Shown in pieces: positions 1 through 5,048 of a stretch of 5,048 nucleotides of DNA. The DNA is from DHVE2 group archaeon. Its GTDB lineage: Archaea > Thermoplasmatota > Thermoplasmata > Thermoplasmatales > Aciduliprofundaceae. The stretch spans positions 1 through 5,048 of the forward strand of contig WAOY01000094.1 in the NCBI GenBank assembly GCA_015520985.1, written 5' to 3'. The notes under the pieces are model-generated. The model did no database searches and was not told the origin of the DNA. It was given only the letters and a program-made list of their open reading frames with translations. Every line of letters starts with the position of its first letter. Within the stretch, counting starts at the first letter, position 1. Position numbers and translations under genes: made by a program.

Positions 1-1004
1 GGATGCTCTCCGGATATTACGACGACGGCGAAGCGGTTTACGTTGTGAAGACGGACTTGAATCACCCGAACCCGGCGATACGGGACTGGGCCGCGTTCCG
101 AATCATAAAGGATGCCGATCATCCCCGGGTGGGCAACAGGTACATCGTCTACCCCCTCATGAACTTCTCCGTGGCCGTGGATGACCACGAACTCGGGCTC
201 ACCCATGTTCTCCGCGGGAAGGACCATCTCAACAACACTTACCGCCAGGAGTACCTGTTCAACTACTTCGGGTGGAAGAAGCCAGTGTATATCCATTACG
301 GCTGGGTCACCATGAAGGGCACAGTGCTCAAGACATCCCTCATTAAGGAGGGGATTAGGAAGGGCGAGTACATGGGCTGGGATGACCCCCGCCTCGGTAC
401 CCTGAGGGCTCTGGCGAAGCGGGGCATACATCCCGATGCCATAAGGAGGTACTGGATTGAAGTCGGGCTTAAGTCCGTGGACATTGAGTTCTCCTGGGAC
501 AACCTCTACGCGCACAACCGCGAGATCGTGGATCCTATCGCCAAACGTTACTTCTTCGTGTGGAACCCGAGGGAAATCGAGATTGAGGGTGTTGACCGCT
601 TAACCGCAAAAGCCCCCTACCACCCCAGCGAGGACATGGGATACAGGGAGTACGAGCTGGAAGAGCCGATCCGGGTGCATGTCGTGGGCGAGGAGTGGGA
701 TTCCATAGGGGACGGCACCCTCCTGCGCCTGAAGGACCTTTGCAACGTCGTGAAGCACGGGAATTCTGCGAAGTATGCTGGAAATGATATCTCCGTGATA
801 AAGCGCGGGGCGAAGATAATACACTGGTGTCCTCCCGGATCCAGGAAGATGCGGATCTTCATGCCCGACGGGAAAATATACGAAGGCCTCGTTGAGCCCC
901 TTGCCGAAAAAAGCGTCGGCGAGGTGGTGCAGTTCGAGCGCTTCGGCTTCTGCAAAATCTACAGGGAAAATGGTGAACTGGTGGGCTACTTCGCCCACCG
1001 CTGA
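1..1004 (+). CDS. gltX: Glutamyl-tRNA synthetase, archaeal type, C-terminal part (5' end outside window)
   Basis: Cytoplasmic class I aminoacyl-tRNA synthetase that attaches glutamate to tRNA(Glu); in archaea without GlnRS it also charges tRNA(Gln) for later amidation. The visible 333 residues (numbered from the ATG at 3) hold the end of the catalytic domain, with HVLRGKDHLNN at 68-78 and IHYGWV at 97-102. A KMSKS-like signature VLKTS lies at 108-112, followed by the family hallmark GWDDPRLGTLRAL at 125-137. The two anticodon-binding beta-barrels follow, and the protein ends in the typical YFAHR. The ATG at position 3 is internal: the preceding text matches mid-protein sequence of the family, and roughly 200 or more N-terminal residues with the HIGH motif must lie left of the window. 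Its stop codon directly abuts the stop of the opposing PRC-barrel gene. GlnRS is a distant relative, but the KMSKS region and C-terminus fit archaeal GluRS better. Confidence 0.95.
   Translation, partial: MLSGYYDDGEAVYVVKTDLNHPNPAIRDWAAFRIIKDADHPRVGNRYIVYPLMNFSVAVDDHELGLTHVLRGKDHLNNTYRQEYLFNYFGWKKPVYIHYGWVTMKGTVLKTSLIKEGIRKGEYMGWDDPRLGTLRALAKRGIHPDAIRRYWIEVGLKSVDIEFSWDNLYAHNREIVDPIAKRYFFVWNPREIEIEGVDRLTAKAPYHPSEDMGYREYELEEPIRVHVVGEEWDSIGDGTLLRLKDLCNVVKHGNSAKYAGNDISVIKRGAKIIHWCPPGSRKMRIFMPDGKIYEGLVEPLAEKSVGEVVQFERFGFCKIYRENGELVGYFAHR
907..912 (-). terminator. Possible T-run terminator for the PRC-barrel transcript
   Basis: Six T's on the - strand, about 93 bases past the PRC-barrel stop and inside gltX on the other strand. 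Archaeal RNA polymerase often terminates at U-rich stretches without a hairpin, and there is no intergenic space here to hold a terminator. It is weak evidence because one T6 can occur by chance. Confidence 0.2.
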
Positions 1005-1256
1005 TCACACTGAAGAGATGCTCACGTACGAGGGGAACTTCTTGAGGAGAATCACGTCACCAACCGCCTTTACCCAGCGGTACGGCACGGACACGGGAAC
1101 GCCGTCCTCAACGAGAAGAGGGTTCGTCCTCTCAATGTAAAGTCCGTATACCTTGTGCTCGTCAATGTCGATCAGGATATCCTCCACCGTGCCGAGCAAA
1201 TAGCCCTTGTCCGTATACACCTCGAGACCTATGAGTTCCGTTGATTCCGTCATCAT
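1005..1256 (-). CDS. Short stand-alone PRC-barrel domain protein (CdpB-like)
   Basis: An 83-residue protein that is almost entirely one PRC-barrel. It has ELIGLEVYTDKGYLLGTVED at 7-26, the acidic strand ILIDIDEHKVYGLYI at 27-41, NPLLVEDG at 45-52 and the archaeal signature VPYRWVKAVGDVILL at 57-71. There is no signal peptide or membrane helix, so it should be cytoplasmic. Family knowledge: PRC-barrels are small adaptor domains, and short archaeal versions (CdpB1/CdpB2 of haloarchaea) take part in FtsZ/SepF-based cell division. Applying that role here is inference from the fold and signature. Tandem ATG codons open the gene; the first (1256-1254) is chosen because GGGG (1266-1263) sits six bases upstream as a weak ribosome binding site, and the second is equally possible. 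It follows the winged-helix gene by 33 bases, with a TATA-like box across that gene's stop, so it is probably transcribed on its own or from both promoters. Confidence 0.88.
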   Translation of the reverse strand: MMTESTELIGLEVYTDKGYLLGTVEDILIDIDEHKVYGLYIERTNPLLVEDGVPVSVPYRWVKAVGDVILLKKFPSYVSISSV

Positions 1257-1284
1257 TTTAATCCCCGTGGTGAATTATCTTACT

Positions 1285-1294
1285 ATTATTTAAA
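1285..1294 (-). promoter_or_regulatory. TATA-like box for the PRC-barrel gene
   Basis: On the - strand this reads TTTAAATAAT, close to the archaeal TATA-box consensus, in an otherwise GC-rich context. Its centre is about 33 bases upstream of the ATG at 1256, which would put the transcript start near 1263-1265 and leave a leader of under ten bases, as is usual in many archaea. It overlaps the stop codon (1292-1290) of the winged-helix gene, so the promoter is partly embedded in coding sequence. The call rests on composition and spacing only. Confidence 0.55.
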
Positions 1295-1592
1295 CATTGC
1301 CCGCTTCCTCCAGGGCTCTCCTGAGTTTTTCCACGTACTTCCAGGTTTCCCTCTCCCCTAGTTCGGTGATATATACGGCGGTTCTCGGGCGGTCCCTTAT
1401 CACCTTCCTTATCTCCACGTACCCGTGCCTCTCAAGCGTTTTTATATGCGAGTCCAGGTTGCCGGGGGTCAGCCCGAGCACCCTCTGCAGGTCGGCGAAC
1501 AGGGCCTTTCTCCTGGGAAGCAGGTAGAGCATGATGCCCAGCCGAGTCGCGTTGCTTAGAGGTCCAGCGTGGGCAATCTCTCCGAGGCTCAT
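1290..1592 (-). CDS. Winged-helix DNA-binding transcriptional regulator
   Basis: A 100-residue, one-domain DNA-binding protein of the archaeal winged-helix family related to MarR/ArsR regulators (PF13601-like). Helix 1 is SNATRLGIMLYLLPR (13-27). The helix-turn-helix is FADLQRVLGLTPGNLDSHIK (32-51), with the family hallmark PGNLxxHxxxLexxGYVEIRK ending at 63. The wing follows (VIRDRPRTAVYITELG, 64-79), then a C-terminal helix (about 80-97) probably used for dimerisation. There are no cysteine or histidine clusters for metal sensing and no ligand domain, so the signal is not evident. It starts three bases after the membrane-protein stop with its own ribosome binding site, so the two are made together. 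The pairing suggests that it controls, or is controlled by, the membrane protein, possibly through the palindrome at 2259-2273; that is inference. Confidence 0.9.
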   Translation of the reverse strand: MSLGEIAHAGPLSNATRLGIMLYLLPRRKALFADLQRVLGLTPGNLDSHIKTLERHGYVEIRKVIRDRPRTAVYITELGERETWKYVEKLRRALEEAGNV

Positions 1593-1595
1593 CTC

Positions 1596-2219
1596 TCATC
1601 CCTCTATGGCCCTGAACGCGCTGTACAGGTACCACATCACCGTCAATGTGAACCCCAGGGCTATGAAGAGACCGCCCACCAGCATGGCTCCAGAATCCCT
1701 GGCATGCACGCTGATTATACCTATGACGGGCACCAGGAATGCCGGAATCATCTCAGCGTCCCTTATTTTATGGGCGTTGAAGGTGAGCCACATCCCGAAG
1801 ACTGATATGCTTATGAAGCTGAGCAGTCCGATGGCGAGGCTCGCCTCACGGTTCACTCCGAGGTTGAGCATGGGGATCACGAACCAGCCAAGCAGGGCGC
1901 CGATGCCCCACGAAAGACCGGTGAGCATGCCCACCCGGTCCGACGTCCTATCGGTATCTCTTTTCCTGTCCAGGGCCTCCAGCCTCTTCCAGATTCTGAA
2001 GGTGAAGTACATCGCCACGCTGAACGCCACGGCCCAGTAAAGCGCGGACATCCAGGATTCCAGGTCCACGTGCGCTATTATCAGGTAGTAGAGTATCATT
2101 ATGCCCTCCCACATGGCGAAGTTCAGGGCGGAGTACACCTTGCTCGCCGCGATCAGCTTCCCCTCGATTCTGTTCAGCACTTCCTTAAGATCTTCCACAT
2201 CTCCCATCTCCATCACCAT
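1596..2219 (-). CDS. Six-helix integral membrane protein, unknown function
   Basis: I do not recognise this family. The 207-residue form begins with a charged, probably cytoplasmic amphipathic helix (DVEDLKEVLNRIEGKL, 7-22). Six hydrophobic segments follow at about 33-51, 56-77, 99-119, 125-147, 157-172 and 178-202. The loop between helices 2 and 3 (about 78-97) is very rich in Lys, Arg and Asp, which by the positive-inside rule places it and both ends in the cytoplasm. No transporter, enzyme or metal-binding signature is visible. Start choice: GTG at 2234 and ATGs at 2219, 2213 and 2207 are all in frame. 2219 is preferred because the TATA-like boxes at 2240-2258 would start the transcript at or after 2234; GGTGAT four bases before 2207 makes that a serious alternative. 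It is coupled to the winged-helix gene downstream, which suggests a membrane-linked regulatory pair. Confidence 0.82.
   Translation of the reverse strand: MVMEMGDVEDLKEVLNRIEGKLIAASKVYSALNFAMWEGIMILYYLIIAHVDLESWMSALYWAVAFSVAMYFTFRIWKRLEALDRKRDTDRTSDRVGMLTGLSWGIGALLGWFVIPMLNLGVNREASLAIGLLSFISISVFGMWLTFNAHKIRDAEMIPAFLVPVIGIISVHARDSGAMLVGGLFIALGFTLTVMWYLYSAFRAIEG
1600..1604 (-). promoter_or_regulatory. Ribosome binding site of the winged-helix gene
   Basis: GAGGG on the - strand, within GAGGGATGA, ends seven bases before the ATG at 1592. It lies inside the last codons of the membrane-protein gene, whose TGA is at 1598-1596. This decides the regulator's start and supports translational coupling. 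An ATG at 1599-1597 that overlaps the TGA is out of frame with the regulator. Confidence 0.65.
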
Positions 2220-2239
2220 GTACAGTATATGCACCGTCC

Positions 2240-2258
2240 TTAATAAGGGGTTAAATTT
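2240..2258 (-). promoter_or_regulatory. Promoter region of the membrane protein and regulator pair
   Basis: Two AT-rich elements on the - strand, AAATTTAA (2258-2251) and TTATTAA (2246-2240), are separated by CCCC. Either could act as the TATA box, predicting transcript starts near 2228 or 2217 respectively. Both agree with a near-leaderless message starting around the ATG cluster at 2219-2205. The region directly follows the palindrome at 2259-2273. Support is composition and spacing only. Confidence 0.45.
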
Positions 2259-2273
2259 CTCTGAATTTCAGAG
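2259..2273. repeat. Perfect 15-base palindrome, candidate operator
   Basis: CTCTGAA, one central base, then TTCAGAG: seven perfectly matched pairs. It covers the stop codon of the radical SAM gene (2270-2268) and touches the upstream edge of the TATA-like element at 2258, where an archaeal BRE would sit. A dimeric winged-helix protein bound here could block TBP/TFB. It could instead be a short RNA hairpin at the end of the upstream operon, but no T-run follows on the - strand, which argues against an ordinary terminator. The symmetry is seen directly; the operator role is inference. Confidence 0.5.
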
Positions 2274-3194
2274 CAAGAGTTCCGCGTATCCCCTCAATTC
2301 ATCCAGTGCCCTGTCCACCTCATCCCCTCCCATGATTCTCGGGTAGTTGTAAATCGGGCCCGAGGGCCTCTCGTTGTAGAAGGGCCTGTTGCACCCCGGG
2401 CACCCGGAGGTGAGGAACGGCACGCCGCGGAGCAATTCGCCGCGCAGTTCCCTGGGAACGGAGATTCGGGTGATTTTCCCTTTTTCTATCTCTATCGAAT
2501 CCCCCCTGTTCCTGTAAATAAGGAACCTGGCCAGCTGGATGGCACGGTAACGACTCACCTTGGGGGGAGCTCCGGAGAAGAGGGGGGTGAAGGCGAAGAG
2601 CGCGGTGGTTACGCCCAACCTGTGTAACCTTTTCATAACTCCCACGATGTCCCCGTCGCTCTCTCCCAGGCCAACGATCAGGTGCGTGTTCACCGCGGGG
2701 AATATTTTCCTCGCTTCCTCAAGCGCCTTCCAGTGCCCGCTCCAGGTGAACCTATTCCCCACCTTGCTCCCCTTCACCCTGTCGAATATCTCCTCGTTTG
2801 CAGCGTCAAGCGCTATGCTTATTATCTCCACCCCGGCTTCGCGGAGTCTCACCATATCTTCCCGGGGAATGGGCACGATTGAGACCGATACGGGGATATC
2901 CGGAACGTATCTCAGGGCGAGGAGCAAATCTTCCACCACGCCCCCGTAATCCAGCGTCTGGAAGCAAATTCTGGCGAAACCCTTTATTTCCGATAGAACC
3001 TCTACGGGGTACTCGATCCACATGACCCTCGATAAATAGCCCTCTTTCCTGGCGTCCCTGCGCTGCGCACAAAAGATGCAGTTGGCCTCGCACCTCTCTC
3101 CGAGCATGATGTAGGCGGTGGTGGGCTCGGCGAGCATTCTACCGCGGCGGAGCCCCATCTTTACCGCGGTTCCGTACGATAGGCGGATCTTCAT
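2268..3194 (-). CDS. Biotin-synthase-related radical SAM protein (archaeal, LipS-like)
   Basis: A 308-residue radical SAM enzyme. The [4Fe-4S] cluster motif CEANCIFC (C35, C39, C42) is the canonical CX3CX2C. Barrel landmarks follow: RICFQTLDYGGVVEDLL (75-91), PVSVSIVPI (101-109), ISIALDAANEEIFDRVKG (125-142), THLIVGLGESD (170-180) and ALFAFTP (198-204). Three further cysteines, C77 and the pair in SGCPGCNRPFYNERPSG (C265, C268), could ligate an auxiliary cluster. These features match the archaeal biotin-synthase-related family (COG2516 type). Family knowledge: Thermococcus LipS1 and LipS2, once annotated as biotin synthases, jointly insert sulfur to make lipoate; whether this protein is one of them cannot be decided here. 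The start is the ATG at 3194 because it overlaps the trmY stop as ATGA; a longer form from 3230 would overlap trmY by 40 bases with non-family sequence. It is the last gene of the srp54-trmY operon. Confidence 0.88.
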   Translation of the reverse strand: MKIRLSYGTAVKMGLRRGRMLAEPTTAYIMLGERCEANCIFCAQRRDARKEGYLSRVMWIEYPVEVLSEIKGFARICFQTLDYGGVVEDLLLALRYVPDIPVSVSIVPIPREDMVRLREAGVEIISIALDAANEEIFDRVKGSKVGNRFTWSGHWKALEEARKIFPAVNTHLIVGLGESDGDIVGVMKRLHRLGVTTALFAFTPLFSGAPPKVSRYRAIQLARFLIYRNRGDSIEIEKGKITRISVPRELRGELLRGVPFLTSGCPGCNRPFYNERPSGPIYNYPRIMGGDEVDRALDELRGYAELLL

Positions 3195-3757
3195 AGTTCT
3201 CGCCTGTCCATCTCGTTGTTCACCACGCATACCGCATGCGATGCCAGTATGCTCCTCGGTCCCACGGAGATCTTCGCTGAGATCCTCTTCTCCACCTCCC
3301 GCATCTCATCCTCGCTCAGATCCACGCTGTCGCTGAGCAGGAAAACCGCATCGCGGGGGATTTCCACATTCCTTATGTCATCTCCATCCTCGTGCAGGAG
3401 GTAAAATTCCCCAAGCGAGGTAATCTCGTCGAGAAATTCCCTCATCGTAGCCTCGCGGGCGAAGAAGCCCGGCGAAGTTTCCTCCCTTCGCTTGTAATTT
3501 ATCACCGCATTCCTTATGAGCGCGGCGGTGCTCCTCTCATCGGGGTTCAGGTAGCGAACCCTCGCGGCGTCAATTTTCATCATGAAATTGATTTTCGGGG
3601 CGTACATGTAGAAGAGGACGTCCCTCCTTATGTCATGCGAGAGGAATATGGCGGCGTTTATCGCGCGGGCAATCACATCCACCCTACCTGATCCCGGCAG
3701 GTCGTTGAGCCGTATATCTCCCGAGAACTTGTGAGCGATGAGTGCGAAGACCCTCAT
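3191..3757 (-). CDS. trmY: tRNA (pseudouridine(54)-N1)-methyltransferase TrmY
   Basis: A cytoplasmic SPOUT-class methyltransferase that uses SAM to methylate N1 of pseudouridine 54 in the archaeal tRNA T-loop; the pseudouridine itself is usually made by Pus10. The 188-residue length is normal for the family. Visible family blocks: LNDLPGSGRVDVIARAINAA (17-36), FLSHDIRRDV (38-47), the signature LNPDERSTAALIRNAV (70-85), SPGFFARE (95-102), FYLLHEDGDDIRN (118-130), then the cofactor knot FLLSDSVDLSEDE (139-151) and ISVGPRSILASHAVCVVNNEMDR (from 163). Near the cofactor pocket, S142, D146 and A175 stand where many relatives have Gly, Gly and Cys. The ATG overlaps the srp54 stop (ATGA, 3757-3754) and the TGA overlaps the radical SAM start, so it is the middle gene of a coupled trio. 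The start is further fixed by the canonical N-terminal MRVFALIAHKF strand. Confidence 0.93.
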   Translation of the reverse strand: MRVFALIAHKFSGDIRLNDLPGSGRVDVIARAINAAIFLSHDIRRDVLFYMYAPKINFMMKIDAARVRYLNPDERSTAALIRNAVINYKRREETSPGFFAREATMREFLDEITSLGEFYLLHEDGDDIRNVEIPRDAVFLLSDSVDLSEDEMREVEKRISAKISVGPRSILASHAVCVVNNEMDRREL

Positions 3758-5048
3758 GTCAATCCCGACAGGTCGAGGTTTCCGCTCTTCATGCTCTTCC
3801 TCAAAGCGCGCATCAGCTTGCGGTTCCCGCGCATCTGCTTCATCATCTTCTTCATCCTCTTGTACTCCTTGAGGAGTGCACGCACTTCCTCCTCTGGCTT
3901 CCCGCTTCCCCGCGCAATTCTCTTTATCCTCGTGCCCTTTATTATCTCAGGATTCTCCAGCTCTTCGTAGGTCATGGAGTCCATTATGACGCGGTACCTC
4001 TCTATCTTCCTCTGGCTCTCCTCCACCATGTTCTTGTCCATCTCGCCCCCCATCTTCGCCCAGGGCAGAGCGGAGAGGATGCGCTGCATTATGCCCGGCT
4101 TGGCCATCTGCTCCCAGATCTCGTACATGTCCTTGAGGTTGAACTTGCCGCTCATCATCCTCTCCATTACCTTCTCCGCCTCCTCCTCGTCCATCTCCAG
4201 CTCCTTGGCAGTTTCAAGCAGGGTCTCGAGGTCCCCTATCCCCAGGAGGCGAGAGATGAAGCGCGTCGGGTTGAAATGCTCAAGGTCGTCGAGATGCTCT
4301 CCCGTGCCTATGAACACCACAGGTGCTCCTGTGGCCGCGACTGCGCTCAGGGCACCGCCACCTTTCGCGGAGCCGTCCATCTTGGTGATTATCACCCCGG
4401 TTATCCCCACGGCGTCGTGGAACGCCTTGGCCTGTTTGCCCGCCTGCTGGCCCACCGTGGCGTCTAGAACGAGGAATATCTCGTCCGGCTCTATGATTTC
4501 CTTAAGGTCCTTTATCTCCTCGATCAAATCCTCTTCCAGGGCGTGGCGGCCCGAGGTATCGAATATCTTGACCTGATAATCCCGGACCTTTTTCATTGCC
4601 TCCCTCGCAATCTTCCTGGCGTCCTTCTCCCCCGGTATCCCGAAGACGGGCACGTTGATTCTCTCGCCCAATTGTTTAAGCTGATCGTACGCCGCAGGCC
4701 TGTGGACATCGCATGCCACAAGGGCAACGCTCAACCCGCGCTTCTGGAAGAACTTGGCAAGTTTTCCTGCGGTCGTTGTCTTACCCTGCCCGTACAACCC
4801 GACGAGCATTATCTTCTGCGGCTTCAGCTCGACGCTTTTCTCCTCGCCCAGGATTGCGACGAGCTCCTCGTAGATTATCTTGATGAGAAAATCCCGGTGG
4901 CTCATGCCGCTGGGAGGCTTCTCCTCCAGCGCGCGCCTTTCGACGTTCTTGGACAGTTTCAAAGCAAGATGGACTTCCACGTCCGCCTTCAGGAGCGCGC
5001 GCTGGATGTCCCTCACAACCTCCTTGATGAGATTCTTGTCCACGTACC
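3754..5048 (-). CDS. srp54: Signal recognition particle GTPase SRP54 (5' end outside window)
   Basis: The SRP GTPase binds signal sequences and 7S RNA and docks ribosomes at the membrane receptor FtsY. Numbering from the GTG at 5043, the N domain's ALLKADVEV motif is at 16-24. Then come P-loop GLYGQGKTT (82-90), DVHRPAA (112-118), DTSGRH (162-167), TKMDGSAKGGG (220-230) and GTGEH (246-250). The methionine-rich M domain (about 280-420) includes the SRP-RNA-binding helix RIKRIARGSGKPEEEV (372-387). It ends with MKKMMKQMRGNRKLMRALRK, a basic tail. The GTG is an internal valine, not the start: the codon before it is TAC, and YVDKNLIKEVVRDIQRALL matches mid N-domain sequence of the family. By comparison about 20-25 residues are missing to the right. 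It is the first visible gene of the operon; its TGA overlaps the trmY ATG. Confidence 0.96.
   Translation of the reverse strand, partial: YVDKNLIKEVVRDIQRALLKADVEVHLALKLSKNVERRALEEKPPSGMSHRDFLIKIIYEELVAILGEEKSVELKPQKIMLVGLYGQGKTTTAGKLAKFFQKRGLSVALVACDVHRPAAYDQLKQLGERINVPVFGIPGEKDARKIAREAMKKVRDYQVKIFDTSGRHALEEDLIEEIKDLKEIIEPDEIFLVLDATVGQQAGKQAKAFHDAVGITGVIITKMDGSAKGGGALSAVAATGAPVVFIGTGEHLDDLEHFNPTRFISRLLGIGDLETLLETAKELEMDEEEAEKVMERMMSGKFNLKDMYEIWEQMAKPGIMQRILSALPWAKMGGEMDKNMVEESQRKIERYRVIMDSMTYEELENPEIIKGTRIKRIARGSGKPEEEVRALLKEYKRMKKMMKQMRGNRKLMRALRKSMKSGNLDLSGLT

Noticed and set aside
3..5. ATG as the start codon of gltX
   Set aside because: A protein starting here would lack the HIGH motif and most of the catalytic domain, and the first residues match mid-protein sequence of GluRS. 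The gene enters from the left.
600..998. - strand open frame (132 codons) opposite the gltX C-terminus
   Set aside because: The + strand matches the GluRS anticodon-binding domain throughout; the antisense product resembles nothing.
1002..1007. TGATCA as a regulatory palindrome
   Set aside because: It is simply two TGA stop codons facing each other; six bases of symmetry are fully explained by the gene ends.
1531..2040. + strand open frame (169 codons) opposite the membrane protein and regulator
   Set aside because: It runs across the junction of two coupled - strand genes, and its Ser/Pro/Met-rich product has no domain. The opposite strand has clear helices and a winged-helix fold.
3195..3230. 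N-terminal extension of the radical SAM protein from an ATG at 3230
   Set aside because: It would overlap trmY by 40 bases and adds charged residues with no family resemblance. The ATGA overlap at 3194 is the natural start and matches the coupling at the trmY start.
3742..4467. Long + strand open frame (241 codons) opposite srp54
   Set aside because: It lies entirely antisense to the well-conserved SRP54 GTPase and M domains, and its product is His/Leu-rich with no recognisable motif. It is a shadow of GC-rich coding sequence.
5041..5043. GTG as the start codon of srp54
   Set aside because: The frame stays open to the window edge (TAC before the GTG), and family N domains extend about 20-25 residues further. 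The gene is truncated by the window.
1..5048. Mobile element, CRISPR, tRNA or other RNA gene, horizontal island
   Set aside because: I saw no transposase, direct repeats, cloverleaf or composition break; coding style and AGG/AGA use look uniform across all genes.

Overview
The window looks like a compact chromosomal segment from an archaeon, with no sign of a mobile element. The evidence is an archaeal-type (class Ib-like) glutamyl-tRNA synthetase, an archaeal SRP54, the archaeal tRNA-pseudouridine methyltransferase TrmY, a short stand-alone PRC-barrel protein, AT-rich TATA-like boxes ahead of very short leaders, and frequent AGG/AGA arginine codons. A euryarchaeal or Thermoplasmatota-like lineage fits, but I cannot fix the genus from sequence alone.

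Layout. At the left edge, the last 333 residues of gltX run on the + strand and end at 1004. Everything else is on the - strand and reads right to left: srp54 (5' end cut by the right window edge), trmY, a biotin-synthase-related radical SAM protein, a six-helix membrane protein, a winged-helix regulator, and a small PRC-barrel protein. The PRC gene meets gltX tail to tail with its stop codon directly abutting, so no base separates the two genes.

Transcription units. srp54, trmY and the radical SAM gene are joined by two ATGA overlaps (4 nt each), so they very probably form one translationally coupled operon. After the radical SAM gene come about 48 bases holding a perfect 15-base palindrome and TATA-like boxes, probably a promoter for the membrane protein and regulator pair. 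Those two are themselves coupled, with a 3-base gap and a good ribosome binding site. A second TATA-like box overlaps the regulator's stop codon and probably gives the PRC-barrel gene its own promoter.

How the genes fit together. gltX, srp54 and trmY are housekeeping genes for tRNA charging, membrane targeting of nascent proteins and tRNA T-loop modification. The radical SAM protein resembles the archaeal biotin-synthase-related family that includes the two-protein lipoate synthases, but its substrate is not visible. The membrane protein and winged-helix pair is an uncharacterised regulatory module, and the palindrome at its promoter is a candidate operator. The PRC-barrel protein is of the short archaeal type that has been linked to cell division. 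No RNA gene, CRISPR array, insertion sequence or long repeat was seen, and no stretch over 300 bases lacks a gene.
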